DNA from: Jannaschia formosa | GTDB taxonomy: Bacteria > Pseudomonadota > Alphaproteobacteria > Rhodobacterales > Rhodobacteraceae | Direction: 5' to 3' | Assembly (NCBI RefSeq): GCF_003340555.1 | Contig: NZ_QPLJ01000002.1 | Coordinates: 124,001-188,000, forward strand | Length of the DNA: 64,000 nucleotides | In this document: piece after piece, positions 46,994 through 55,603 of the stretch | Layout: each line of letters begins with the position of its first letter | How positions within the stretch are numbered: the stretch's first letter is position 1 | Notes under the pieces: generated by a model | Database searches by the model: none | What the model was told of the DNA's origin: nothing | The model's input: the letters and a program-made list of their open reading frames with translations, nothing else | Translations under genes and position numbers: made by a program

Positions 46994-47971
46994 ATGGCAG
47001 ATCTCGACTATTACGGCGCCGATTACGGCGCCGAGGCCCCGTCGCGTATCGGCGACGCGCTTCGCAATTTCGGCCTCGCCAACTGGGCCGGGGCGGCGAC
47101 GTCGCTGGCGCTGGCGGGGGGCATGGCCGTCTGGGCCGTCGACCTGACGATGCGCGACATGTCCCGCGTCCCCGTGATCGCCGCGATGGAGGGGCCGATG
47201 CGCGTCCAGCCCGCCGATCCCGGCGGCATGAGGCCGAAATTCCAGGGCATGGCCCTGTCGGACATCACCTCGGGCGGCCCGGCGGCGCCCGCGCCCGAAG
47301 AGATCGTGCTGGCCCCCGCACCGGTCGACCTGAGCGCCCCGCCGCTGTCCGAACGGCGTGAGGCCGCCGGACTCGCCCCGCTGGACCCCGTCCGCGACGC
47401 GCTGACGGCGGAGGTGCCGGCGCCCTCGGCCATCGCCACGCCCGCGCCCGCCGACGTCGCCACGCTGGCCGAGCCGCTGGACCCGGAAGTCGAGGCCCAG
47501 AGCCTTGCCGAGATGGCCGAGCCGCTGGTCGAGGAGGAAGCGGAGATCGAGGTCGCCGACCTCCATACCGGCCCGGGCCTCGCGCGGTCGTCGCGCCCGG
47601 CGCAGCGGCCGCAGGGCGTCGTCGCCCGCCGCGTGCCGACCGAGGCGCCGGTGCAGGCGCCGACCGTGCAGGTGGCGAGCCTCGGCGGAGCGCTGGACGT
47701 CGATCCGGCCACGCTGGCGGCGGGCACCCGCGTCGTCCAGCTCGGCGCCTATGATTCGCGCGACGCCGCGATGGGCGAGTGGGACCGGCTGTCGGGCAAG
47801 TTCGCGGCCTACATGGGCGACAAGCGCCGCCTGGTGCAGAAGGCCCAGTCCGGCGGGCGCGACTTCTGGCGGCTGCGGGTCGTGGGCTTCGCGGACAGCT
47901 CGGACGCGCGGCGCTTCTGCTCGGCCCTGCTGGCCAAGGACGCGGCCTGCATCCCCGTCACGGTGCGCTGA
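46994..47971 (+). CDS. SPOR domain cell-envelope protein
   Basis: The 325-residue protein has one membrane helix near residues 32-52 (WAGAATSLALAGGMAVWAV), a long alanine/proline/glutamate-rich periplasmic linker, and a C-terminal SPOR domain from about 245: TRVVQLGAYDSRDAAMGEW through FWRLRVVGFADSSDARRFC. SPOR domains bind denuded peptidoglycan at the division septum. It lies between argS and nagZ, and its stop is three bases before nagZ, so both may serve wall turnover. Confidence 0.88.
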   Translation: MADLDYYGADYGAEAPSRIGDALRNFGLANWAGAATSLALAGGMAVWAVDLTMRDMSRVPVIAAMEGPMRVQPADPGGMRPKFQGMALSDITSGGPAAPAPEEIVLAPAPVDLSAPPLSERREAAGLAPLDPVRDALTAEVPAPSAIATPAPADVATLAEPLDPEVEAQSLAEMAEPLVEEEAEIEVADLHTGPGLARSSRPAQRPQGVVARRVPTEAPVQAPTVQVASLGGALDVDPATLAAGTRVVQLGAYDSRDAAMGEWDRLSGKFAAYMGDKRRLVQKAQSGGRDFWRLRVVGFADSSDARRFCSALLAKDAACIPVTVR

Positions 47972-47974
47972 GCC

Positions 47975-48970
47975 ATGGCCGGCGCGGGGCCGGGGGCCTT
48001 CATCCTCGGATGCGAGGGCCCCGACCTCGGCCCGTCGGAGGCCGCCTTCTTCCGGGAAGCGGACCCCTGGGGCTTCATCCTCTTCGCCCGCAATGTCGAC
48101 GGGCCGGACCGGTTGCGCGCCCTGACGGGCGCGCTTCGCGATTCGGTGGGACGGCACGCGCCAGTCCTGATCGACCAGGAAGGCGGGCGGGTGCAGCGAC
48201 TGGGCCCGCCCTTCTGGTCCGACTGGCCCGCGCCGCTGGACCAGATGGACCGCGCCAGCGACCCCGCGCGCGCGATGTTCCTGCGCGCGACCCTGATCGC
48301 GCGGGAGCTTCGGGACGTGGGCGTCGACGTGAACTGCACTCCCACGGCCGACATCGCGGGCGAGGCCACGCATCCGTTCCTCTACAACCGCCTCTACGGC
48401 CGCGACGTCGAGGAGGTGGTGACCCGCGCCCGCGCCAATGCCGAAGGCTGCCTGCAGGGCGGCGTTCTGCCGGTCCTGAAGCACATGCCGGGCCACGGAC
48501 GCGGCACCGCCGACAGCCACCTGCGCCTGCCGGTGGTCGACACGCCCCGTGCGGAGCTGCGGGAGACGGATTTCGAGGTGTTCCGCAGGCTCGCCGACCT
48601 GCCGCTGGGGATGACTGCGCATGTCGTCTATTCGGATATCGACCCGCTGCCGGGAACGATCTCGCCGGCGATTCATGCCCTGGTCCGGGGCGAGCTGGGC
48701 TTCGGCGGGCTGCTGATGACCGACGACATCTCGATGCAGGCCCTGCCGGGGGACATGGCGACGCGCTGCGCCGCGTCGATCGCGGCGGGCTGCGACCTGG
48801 TCCTGCATTGCAACGGCGACCGCGCCGAGATGGAGAGGGTCGCCGGGACCTGCCCCCGGCTGGCGGGCGCGGCGCTCGAACGTGCGGACCGTGCGCTGGC
48901 GATGCGGGCCGAGCCGGTGGAGCTTGACATCGAGGCGGCCCGTGCGGAGCTTCGCGCCCTGACGAGCTGA
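47975..48970 (+). CDS. nagZ: Beta-N-acetylhexosaminidase
   Basis: The 331-residue family 3 glycosidase removes GlcNAc from muropeptides in cell-wall recycling. It has LIDQEGGRVQRLGPPF, the catalytic loop LKHMPGHGRGTADSHLRLP (His/Asp dyad near 170-182), and the nucleophile segment LLMTDDISMQAL. No signal peptide is present, which suits its cytoplasmic role. It follows the SPOR gene and precedes scpA by nine bases. Confidence 0.95.
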   Translation: MAGAGPGAFILGCEGPDLGPSEAAFFREADPWGFILFARNVDGPDRLRALTGALRDSVGRHAPVLIDQEGGRVQRLGPPFWSDWPAPLDQMDRASDPARAMFLRATLIARELRDVGVDVNCTPTADIAGEATHPFLYNRLYGRDVEEVVTRARANAEGCLQGGVLPVLKHMPGHGRGTADSHLRLPVVDTPRAELRETDFEVFRRLADLPLGMTAHVVYSDIDPLPGTISPAIHALVRGELGFGGLLMTDDISMQALPGDMATRCAASIAAGCDLVLHCNGDRAEMERVAGTCPRLAGAALERADRALAMRAEPVELDIEAARAELRALTS

Positions 48971-48979
48971 GGCGCCGCG

Positions 48980-49771
48980 ATGGCAGACGACGATTTCCCC
49001 GAAGGCCCCGCCCGTGACGCGCTGTCGGTGGCCGACCGGCTCGCCGCCGAGGCGCTGATCGTGGACGTGGACGGGTTCGAGGGACCGCTCGACCTGCTTC
49101 TGACCCTCGCGCGGAGGCAGAAGGTCGACCTGCGCGCCATCTCGGTGCTGCAACTGGCGCGGCAATACCTCCTCTTCGTCGAACGCGCGCGGCAGCTGCG
49201 GCTGGAGCTGGCGGCCGACTACCTGGTGATGGCCGCCTGGCTCGCCTTTCTGAAGTCGCGACTGCTGCTGCCGCCGGACCCGGAGGAGGAGGTCTCGGCC
49301 GAGGATCTCGCCGCGCATCTGGCCTTCCAGCTGGAGCGGCTGGAGGCGATGCGGAAGGCCGCCGCGCAGCTGATGGCGCGCGACCAGCTCGGCCGCGACG
49401 TCTTCGCGCGCGGCCAGCCGGAGGAGCGGGGGCATACCCGCCGGGTGACCTATACCGCCAGCCTGCTCGACCTGATGCAGGGCTATGCAAGGCTGCGCAC
49501 CCGCGAGGACTTCCGGCCGTTCGTCATGGACCGCGTCGACGTCTTCACCATGGAGGAGGCGCTGGCGCGGCTGCGCCCGCTGATGGGTGCCACGGTCGAG
49601 TGGACCGACCTCGTCGCCTTCCTGCCCGAAGAGTGGCGCGGCCATCCCAAGCGGCGGCGCTCGGCCACGGCCTCGACCTTCGCGGCGACGCTGGAACTGG
49701 CCAAGCGCGGCGGGCTGGAGCTGCGGCAGGACGACATGTTCGGGCCGATCCGCATCCGGGCGCGGGCATGA
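48980..49771 (+). CDS. scpA: Segregation and condensation protein A
   Basis: The 263-residue kleisin subunit of the SMC-ScpAB complex has the typical VDGFEGPLDLLLTLARRQKVDL near residue 28, YLVMAAWLAFLKSRLLLPP, and a C-terminal winged-helix segment (VTYTASLLDLMQGYARLRTR and EWTDLVAFLPE). It bridges SMC heads and helps organise and segregate the chromosome. It overlaps scpB by four bases (ATGA). Confidence 0.95.
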   Translation: MADDDFPEGPARDALSVADRLAAEALIVDVDGFEGPLDLLLTLARRQKVDLRAISVLQLARQYLLFVERARQLRLELAADYLVMAAWLAFLKSRLLLPPDPEEEVSAEDLAAHLAFQLERLEAMRKAAAQLMARDQLGRDVFARGQPEERGHTRRVTYTASLLDLMQGYARLRTREDFRPFVMDRVDVFTMEEALARLRPLMGATVEWTDLVAFLPEEWRGHPKRRRSATASTFAATLELAKRGGLELRQDDMFGPIRIRARA

Positions 49772-50394
49772 CCGACAGCCTGTTCGAGGCCCCGCCCGAA
49801 GGCGAGCAGGAGCGGATGGTCGAGGCGCTGCTCTTCGCCTCGGCCGCACCCCTGACGGTGGGCGAACTTCACGCCCGCCTGCCGCATGGCTGCGACGCGC
49901 CCCGCGCGCTGGAGCGGCTGGCACGCCGCTACGAGGGGCGGGGCGTGCGGCTGATGCGCGTCGGCGACGCCTGGGCCTTCCGCACCGCCGCCGATCTGGC
50001 TTTTCTGATGACGCGAGAGACGGTCGAGACCCGCAAGCTGAGCCGGGCCGCCATCGAGACGCTCGCCATCGTCGCCTATCACCAGCCCGTCACCCGCGCC
50101 GAGATCGAGGAGATCCGGGGCGTGTCGGTCTCGAAGGGGACGATCGAGCAGCTGATGGAGCTGGACTGGATTCGGCTGGGCAAGCGCCGCCAGACGCCGG
50201 GGCGGCCGGTGACTTTCGTTGTGACCCGCGCCTTCCTCGACCATTTCGGGCTGGAGAGCCCGCGCGACCTGCCGGGCCTGAAGGAGTTGCGCGCCGCGGG
50301 CCTGCTGGAGAGCACGCCGCCCCCCGACGCCGCCCCAGAGGAGGAGGAGGCGCCGCAGGAGGACCTCTTCGCGCCCCCGCCGCCCGAGGGGTGA
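49768..50394 (+). CDS. scpB: Segregation and condensation protein B
   Basis: The 208-residue partner of ScpA has two winged-helix domains: MVEALLFASAAPLTVGEL near residue 17, and LSRAAIETLAIVAYHQPVTRAEIEEIRGV with the strongly conserved GRPVTFVVTRAFLDHFGL. An acidic, proline-rich tail follows. It dimerises and binds ScpA within the SMC complex. Confidence 0.95.
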   Translation: MTDSLFEAPPEGEQERMVEALLFASAAPLTVGELHARLPHGCDAPRALERLARRYEGRGVRLMRVGDAWAFRTAADLAFLMTRETVETRKLSRAAIETLAIVAYHQPVTRAEIEEIRGVSVSKGTIEQLMELDWIRLGKRRQTPGRPVTFVVTRAFLDHFGLESPRDLPGLKELRAAGLLESTPPPDAAPEEEEAPQEDLFAPPPPEG

Positions 50395-50417
50395 CATCGG
50401 CGGCTCCGCTTCCCATG

Positions 50418-50446
50418 TCCCGGCAAGCACCATGGCGGTGCCGGGA
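50418..50446 (+). promoter_or_regulatory. Hairpin that covers the ribosome site of a small gene
   Basis: TCCCGGCA (50418-50425) pairs perfectly with TGCCGGGA (50439-50446). The second arm contains most of the GGGAG that serves the ATG at 50455, so folding would hide it. It could act as a translational switch or just as a stop-proximal hairpin after scpB. Confidence 0.5.
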
Positions 50447-50454
50447 GATGTCGG

Positions 50455-50580
50455 ATGATCCAGATGCTGCTGCGACGGCTGATGTGGAAGAAGGCGAGCC
50501 GCCTTGCAGGCCGGAAGAATGCGAAGAACCTGCGGAAGGCTCGCATGGCGATGCGCATCCTGCGGATGATCGGGCGGTAG
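50455..50580 (+). CDS. 41-residue strongly basic peptide
   Basis: Downstream of scpB, ATG 50455 (ribosome site GGGAG, eight bases upstream) opens a 41-codon ORF. The peptide begins MIQMLLRRLMWKKASRLAGR and ends with RMIGR; it has about fifteen Arg/Lys, no acidic residue and several Met/Leu, suiting an amphipathic helix. I do not recognise a family. The composition would fit a nucleic-acid or membrane-binding peptide. It ends four bases before the convergent esterase gene. Confidence 0.55.
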   Translation: MIQMLLRRLMWKKASRLAGRKNAKNLRKARMAMRILRMIGR

Positions 50581-50584
50581 GCGC

Positions 50585-51445
50585 TCAGGACGCACGCCGG
50601 CGCTCGCCGCCGAAGGCCAGCGCGAAGCCCATCGCCCGGCCGAGCGAGGCGTTGGCCCTCTGCCAGCCCGGTGCCCAGACCTGGCCCATGTGGATCATAC
50701 CCGGCACCTCGTGCAGCTTGACGAAGGCGCCCCGGTCCCGCGCGCGGCGCGCCAGCACCCGGGCGTCGCCCAGAAGCACCTCCTCCGCGCCGACCTCGAT
50801 CAGCGTCGGCGGCAGCAGCGACAGGTCGTCGAGCACCGGCGAGACCTCGGGGTGGTCGCCCGGCATGCCCATGAAGCACATCCGCGCCAACCGCCGGTCG
50901 CTCGCGTCGTCGACCATCGGGTCGCTGTCCTCGTTGGCCCTGCGCGTGTCGCTGAGGCCGCTGCGGTCGGTGTTGGGCGAAAAGAGCAGGAGCGCGGGCG
51001 GCGGCCGCCCCTGCCGGGCGAGCGCCAGCGCCGTGACCAGCGCGAGATGCCCGCCCGCGCTGTCGCCCGCAAGGATCGGGACGGGGCCATCGGGGATCGC
51101 GGCGAGCGCGGCGTGGCGCTGCGCGGGCCAGGTCGCCTCGGGCGCCAGCGGGTAGCGGGGCAGGGTCACGCGGGCGCCGCTGCGGGCGGCGAGCCGCGCG
51201 GCGGCGCGCAGATGCGTGTCGGGCGCGCCGAAGACATAGCCGCCGCCGTGGAACCAGATCACCTCCGGCCCCGGGCGGGGACCGGTGACGCGCAGCCCGA
51301 CGTCGGGCATGTTCGTCACCTTGATGCCGTGGGGCAGGGGGATGTCGACGCCGCGGGTCAGCCGGTCGAAGGCCGGGCGCATCTCGGCGGGTGTGTCGCC
51401 CAGGGGATGCGCCTCGATCCGCGCGAGGATGTCGGCGCGTCGCAT
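50585..51445 (-). CDS. Alpha/beta hydrolase, hormone-sensitive-lipase-like esterase
   Basis: The 286-residue enzyme shows the HSL-family oxyanion motif VIWFHGGGYVFG (HGGG at 66-69), the nucleophile elbow GDSAGGHLAL (S129) and the histidine in GMIHMGQVW. The third acid is probably in VGAEEVLL, though the usual Asp is replaced by Glu. It would hydrolyse short-chain esters or lactones; its substrate is unknown. Its ATG overlaps the stop of the SDR gene (TGATG), suggesting the two act in one pathway. Confidence 0.88.
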   Translation of the reverse strand: MRRADILARIEAHPLGDTPAEMRPAFDRLTRGVDIPLPHGIKVTNMPDVGLRVTGPRPGPEVIWFHGGGYVFGAPDTHLRAAARLAARSGARVTLPRYPLAPEATWPAQRHAALAAIPDGPVPILAGDSAGGHLALVTALALARQGRPPPALLLFSPNTDRSGLSDTRRANEDSDPMVDDASDRRLARMCFMGMPGDHPEVSPVLDDLSLLPPTLIEVGAEEVLLGDARVLARRARDRGAFVKLHEVPGMIHMGQVWAPGWQRANASLGRAMGFALAFGGERRRAS

Positions 51446-52245
51446 CAGGTGTCGATCGCCTGCACCGACCCCCCGTCGACGCGCCAGTTCGCGCCGTTGA
51501 CGAAGGACGCCCGATCGGAGCAAAGGCAGGCGATGACGAAGGCCGTCTCCTCGGGCCTGCCGCGGCGCTTGAGCGCGAGATGCGGGCGCTCCTCCTCAAG
51601 GAAGGTGTCGATGGCCTCGTCGAAGCTCACGCCCATCTCCTCGGCGCGTTTCTCCATCATGCCGTCGGTCATGTCGGTCGCGATGAAGGCCGGGGCCACG
51701 CAGTTTATCAGCGTGCCCTTCTGCGCGTAGACTTGGCTCATGCCCTTGGCGAAGCTGAGCAGTGCGGCCTTGGAGGCGTTGTAGACGACCTCATCGGGAT
51801 AGGGCTGGGCTACGTTCTCGGAGGTGACGAAGACGACGCGGCCCCAGCCGCGCCGGTTCATGCCGGGGATCAGCGCCTTCGACATGCGTACCGCGGTCAT
51901 GAAGTCGGTGTTCCAGGCGTGGTGCCAGTCTTCCTCGGTGATATCGGCCAGCGGGTCGCCCTTGGCGCCGGTCACGCCCGCCGCATGGACGAGGATGTCG
52001 GCATGCCAGCCCGCGCCCTCGATGGCCCTGGCGATCCTGTCGGCCCCGTCCTGCGAGGTGAGGTCGGCGACCACGCTGACGACGCCGGGGCCGAGCTTGC
52101 CGACGGCCTCGGCCAGTTCCTCCTCGTCGATGTCGGAGAGGACGATGTTGCAGCCCTCGGCTTGCAGGATCTTCGCGGTCTCAAGCGCCATGTCGCCGGC
52201 GCCGCCGGTCAGGACGGCGGTGCGGCCTTCGATTTGCAGGTCCAT
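51445..52245 (-). CDS. Short-chain dehydrogenase/reductase
   Basis: The 266-residue SDR has the catalytic S142, Y155 and K159 (VTSENVAQPYPDEVVYNASK). The nucleotide-binding loop is TGGAGDMALETA rather than the standard TGxxxGIG, and D38/D40 (SDID) suggests NAD+ preference. A C-terminal insertion (MMEKRAEEMGVSFDEAIDTFL) resembles some 3-hydroxybutyrate or sugar-acid dehydrogenases. It is the first gene of a pair with the esterase. A hydroxy-acid ester or lactone pathway is a reasonable guess only. Confidence 0.88.
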   Translation of the reverse strand: MDLQIEGRTAVLTGGAGDMALETAKILQAEGCNIVLSDIDEEELAEAVGKLGPGVVSVVADLTSQDGADRIARAIEGAGWHADILVHAAGVTGAKGDPLADITEEDWHHAWNTDFMTAVRMSKALIPGMNRRGWGRVVFVTSENVAQPYPDEVVYNASKAALLSFAKGMSQVYAQKGTLINCVAPAFIATDMTDGMMEKRAEEMGVSFDEAIDTFLEEERPHLALKRRGRPEETAFVIACLCSDRASFVNGANWRVDGGSVQAIDT

Positions 52246-52267
52246 GAATGGGGGTCTCCGGGTTGTG

Positions 52268-52516
52268 TCATGCCTCGGTGTCGGCCTTGTGGATGGCGGA
52301 TTTTGCGGTCGGGACGACGAGGTAGGTGATGATCGGGACCGTCAGGATGGTGGTCAGGAAGGTGCGGACCCAGGTCGGGACCTCCAGTCCGGAGGTCAGG
52401 TAGGTCAGCAGCGTCACCGTCGGATAGACGGCGAGCCAGATCATCCCCATCAGCACCGCCCGGTTGCGCGACTTGTTCGGGTCCCGGTCGGTCGTGATGT
52501 CGGTCTCTTCGGTCAT
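52268..52516 (-). CDS. Small two-helix membrane protein
   Basis: The 82-residue protein has a charged N-terminus (TEETDITTDRDPNKSRNRA) and two hydrophobic helices (about 22-41 and 48-67: MIWLAVYPTVTLLTYL and FLTTILTVPIITYLVV). The pattern is common among small proteins encoded next to monooxygenase or SDR genes, but I cannot name the family with certainty. It lies just upstream of the SDR gene in the same direction. Confidence 0.6.
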   Translation of the reverse strand: MTEETDITTDRDPNKSRNRAVLMGMIWLAVYPTVTLLTYLTSGLEVPTWVRTFLTTILTVPIITYLVVPTAKSAIHKADTEA

Positions 52517-52576
52517 TCGGCTTTACCTCGCGTCGCAGGGGCAATGCGAGGAGGCGGGCGGCGGTTCCGGGCTGCG

Positions 52577-53272
52577 TCAGTCCTGCGCACCGAAGCCGGC
52601 GCGGCGCAGCTCCAGGGTGGCGACGCGGGTCAGCCACAGCATCAGAATGGCGAAGCAGAGCAGCCCGGCCCCGGCGATCAGCAGCTGCGCCTCGCTGGTC
52701 CGCGTGGTGGCGAGACCGCCCATCTCGCCGATCCAGACCATCGCCAGCGTGCCGGGGGCGAGGCCGAGCAGCGTCGCCAGGCAATAGGGCCAGAACGTGA
52801 TCCCGGTCAGGCCCAGCAGCCAGTTCTGGACCGTGAAGGGCAGGATCGGGGTGATCCGGAGCAGGGTCACGAACAGCACCGCGTTGCCCGCGATCGCCCG
52901 GTCGGCGGCGGCCACGCGGGGCCCGGGAAAGCGCCGCAGGAGGATCCCGCGCAACCAGGTGCGGCCGATCAGGTAAGGCGGGACCGCGCCCAGAACCGAG
53001 CCCAGCATCGACAGCGGATAGCCCCACCAGCCGAAGGCCAGCCCGCCCACGACCGACATCGCGGCGGCGGGCAGGGGCAGGATCACGACGATCACGTAGA
53101 CGCCGACGAAGACGACCCAGCCCAGCGGCCCGTGCGACTGCACCCAGTCCCGCAGCGCGGGCACCCAGGACTCCCACGGCAGCAGCCACGCGCCCAGCGC
53201 CAGCCCCACCAGCAGCACGGGCCAGAGCCAGATCTTCCAGGAGGAAAGGAATCGGAAGGCCATCGTGGTCAT
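52577..53272 (-). CDS. TVP38/TMEM64 family (DedA-superfamily) membrane protein
   Basis: The 231-residue protein has about six helices and the VTT-domain signature: VVFVGVYVIVVILPLPAAAM, VVGGLAFGWWGYPLSMLGSV and LLRITPILPFTVQNWLLGLTG. VTT/DedA proteins move or scramble lipids such as undecaprenyl phosphate or phospholipids. Two starts nine bases apart (53272, 53263) are equally plausible. It is divergent from the motor-like operon, and the 133-base gap must contain both promoters. Confidence 0.85.
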   Translation of the reverse strand: MTTMAFRFLSSWKIWLWPVLLVGLALGAWLLPWESWVPALRDWVQSHGPLGWVVFVGVYVIVVILPLPAAAMSVVGGLAFGWWGYPLSMLGSVLGAVPPYLIGRTWLRGILLRRFPGPRVAAADRAIAGNAVLFVTLLRITPILPFTVQNWLLGLTGITFWPYCLATLLGLAPGTLAMVWIGEMGGLATTRTSEAQLLIAGAGLLCFAILMLWLTRVATLELRRAGFGAQD

Positions 53273-53405
53273 GCAGATATGCGATAGCGCGCCGGGCGCA
53301 AACGTCGAGCGCGGGCGGCGCAAGGCCGCGGAAGGCGGGGCCGTGCGAATTGCAATCGTCGCCCCGGACGTCCAGATGTCAGGGCAGGCAAGTGCAGGGG
53401 GCGAG

Positions 53406-54821
53406 ATGTTCGGCAAAGGCAAGGCCAATCGGTTCGAACCGGGGCTCCAGACCTTCCCGGACGTGATGGTCGACAAGCTGGCCGCCGACCTGAAGCTCGA
53501 GAAGCGCGGCGAGACCGATGGCCGCGCCGGCGTGCCGCCGACCGGCAGCGCGACGCTGTCGGCCGCAGAGCTGGAGGCGGCGGACGCCGTCCGCGCCCTG
53601 CGCCGCGCGGCGCTGGCCGAATACGAGATGCAGCAGCACGCCTTCGCCGATCGCGTCGCCGAGGCCGGCACCGCGCGCGAGCGGGTCGAGCTGATGGTGG
53701 GCGAGGCGCGCAACACGATCCGCAACCTGACGCTCGACGAGGAGAACCGGCTGGAGAATGCCCGCACCCGCGTCGGCGGGCTGGAGATGAAGCTGCGCGC
53801 CTTCCAGAAGAAGCACCGGCTGGAAGGCCCCCCGCGCGAAGCCCAGAACGGCGTCTTCGTCTTCGGCCTGATCCTGCTGATCGGCCTGATGGAGGTGCTG
53901 CTGAACGGCTATTTCTTCGCCGAGCAGAACGCCCTTGGCTATGTCGGGGGCATCGCCATCGCTGCCGTGATCGCGGTGGTAAACGTCTCCTTCAGCTACG
54001 CGCTGGGCGGGCAGGTGCGCTACATGAACCGCCGCAACCCGCTCTGGTGGCTCTGGGGCGTGCTGGCACTGTCGGCGTTCCTCCTCTTCGCCGGGGCGCT
54101 GAACCTCGCCGTCGCGCATTTCCGCGATGCGCTTGAGGTGATGGAATGGGAACAGGCGCTGGTCGCCTCGGTCGACCGGCTGGTCGCCGGGCCGCTGGAC
54201 CTGCGCTCCTTCGCGTCCTGGCTGGTGGTGAGCTTCGGCGCGCTGGTCTCGCTGACGGCGTTCTGGAAGGGGCTGACGCGGCTCGACCCGATGCCGGGCT
54301 ACAACGCGATCTATGACCAGTGGGAGGATGCGGTCGACGACTATGCCGAGGCCTATTCCGACGCCCAGGAGGCGCTGGAGGACGCCTTCGCCGAGGCGCG
54401 CGACAAGCTCCAGCAGGAGGCGCAGTCCCGCCGGACGGAGCTGCGCGCCGCCGTCGACGCGGTGGCCCAGCGCGGCGCCCTGGCGCGCGCGCTGCAGACC
54501 TTCCTCGAGACCTGCGACGAGGCGGCGAACCGGCTGATCCGGATCTATCGCGACGCCAACCTGCGCGCGCGGGCGGATGCCCCGCCCGACTATTTCAACG
54601 AGCCCTTCGCCTTCCCGCCCTATGTCGCCCCCGAGCCGCCCCAGGGCGAGCGCGAGGCCGCCGTGGCCGAGATCCGCCGCATCGACGACACCGTCCGCGT
54701 GGGCGTCGACCGCCTGCTCGAGGCGCGGGAGACGGCGCTCGATGCCTATCCGACCGTGCGCGAGATCAAGGCGGGCGACGCCGCGCCGCGCCCGCGCGCC
54801 GTCCCGGGACGCGCCGCCTGA
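53406..54821 (+). CDS. Coiled-coil four-helix membrane protein (motor-like operon, gene 1)
   Basis: The 471-residue protein has a cytoplasmic N-terminal coiled coil (about 52-140: LRRAALAEYEMQQHAFADRV), four membrane helices (about 150-173, 178-203, 213-240, 268-290), and a long C-terminal coiled coil (about 305-400, DDYAEAYSDAQEALEDAF). An alanine/proline tail follows. I know no named family. The ATG 53406 has GGGGGCG before it. It overlaps gene 2 by one base (TGATG), and four successive genes are coupled this way. It could be a scaffold or a sensor for the downstream motor pair. Confidence 0.72.
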   Translation: MFGKGKANRFEPGLQTFPDVMVDKLAADLKLEKRGETDGRAGVPPTGSATLSAAELEAADAVRALRRAALAEYEMQQHAFADRVAEAGTARERVELMVGEARNTIRNLTLDEENRLENARTRVGGLEMKLRAFQKKHRLEGPPREAQNGVFVFGLILLIGLMEVLLNGYFFAEQNALGYVGGIAIAAVIAVVNVSFSYALGGQVRYMNRRNPLWWLWGVLALSAFLLFAGALNLAVAHFRDALEVMEWEQALVASVDRLVAGPLDLRSFASWLVVSFGALVSLTAFWKGLTRLDPMPGYNAIYDQWEDAVDDYAEAYSDAQEALEDAFAEARDKLQQEAQSRRTELRAAVDAVAQRGALARALQTFLETCDEAANRLIRIYRDANLRARADAPPDYFNEPFAFPPYVAPEPPQGEREAAVAEIRRIDDTVRVGVDRLLEARETALDAYPTVREIKAGDAAPRPRAVPGRAA

Positions 54822-55603
54822 TGGCCCGGCGCCGCCGGTCCCGGCGCCAGGGCGGCGCGGGCAGAACCGTGCTCGGCGCCGGTCTGATCGTGCTGGCACT
54901 GGCCGGGTTCGGCGGGCTCGGCTGGCTGCTCTGGGACCGGGCGCAGGCGCCGGGGCTCGACGCCGCGTCGCTGTGTCCCGAGGACGGGCCGGTCGGGCAT
55001 CTCGCCATCCTGATCGACACGACCGACCCGATCTCGCCCACGCAACTCGCCCGCGCGCGGGCGGAGCTTGCTTCGATGATCGAGGCCGCGCCGGACTTCA
55101 CCCGCGTCTCGCTGGCGACCGTCTCGCCCCGCGCGGCGCCGGTCCGGTCTCTTTGCAAGCCGCCCAGCGATGCCTCGGCGCTGACGGCAAACCCGCGGCT
55201 CGTGGCCGAGCGCTATGAAAGCGACTTCCTCGCCCCCGTGACCGAGACGCTGGACGGGCTGCTGGCCGTTCCCGAAGCTGACAGCTCGCCGATCATCGAG
55301 GCGCTGCAGGCTTTCCTCGCCGCCATTCCCGATTTCGGCGACGGGCCGGCGCGCGTCGTGCTGGTCAGCGATCTCGTGCAGCATTCTGAGGTATTCAGCT
55401 TCTACCGCGGCGGCGACTGGGACAGCTTCAGTGCCTCGGGCGGGGCCGAGCGGCTGGCGCGCAGCCTCGACGGGGCGGAGGTCGCGATCTTGCGCTTCCC
55501 GCGTCCCGCCGCGCCCAGGGCGGCGGTCGACGACTTCTGGGTCCGCTATCTCGACGCGCAGGGCGCCGCGCGGGTCGTGCCGACGGTGCTGGGAGACCTG
55601 TAG
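54821..55603 (+). CDS. Membrane-anchored von Willebrand A-like protein (motor-like operon, gene 2)
   Basis: The 260-residue protein starts with a basic patch (ARRRRSRRQ), one helix (about 16-37), and then an extracytoplasmic alpha/beta domain. HLAILIDTTDPISPTQ near residue 57 looks like strand 1 and a modified MIDAS loop of a vWA domain (DxSxS replaced by DTTDP). ARVVLVSDLVQHSEVFSFY near 178 resembles strand 4 with the second MIDAS aspartate. No canonical metal site is complete. It ends directly at the next ATG (TAG then ATG). Confidence 0.68.
   Translation: MARRRRSRRQGGAGRTVLGAGLIVLALAGFGGLGWLLWDRAQAPGLDAASLCPEDGPVGHLAILIDTTDPISPTQLARARAELASMIEAAPDFTRVSLATVSPRAAPVRSLCKPPSDASALTANPRLVAERYESDFLAPVTETLDGLLAVPEADSSPIIEALQAFLAAIPDFGDGPARVVLVSDLVQHSEVFSFYRGGDWDSFSASGGAERLARSLDGAEVAILRFPRPAAPRAAVDDFWVRYLDAQGAARVVPTVLGDL

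Noticed and set aside
46919-49924. Minus-strand open frame of about 1,000 codons across the SPOR protein, nagZ and scpA genes
   Set aside because: Three intact genes with catalytic and structural motifs lie on the plus strand; the long frame is a GC artefact.
53345-53360. Palindrome ATTGCAAT in the divergent promoter region
   Set aside because: The 8-base palindrome is not extended by its flanks and no second copy is nearby, so I do not call an operator.
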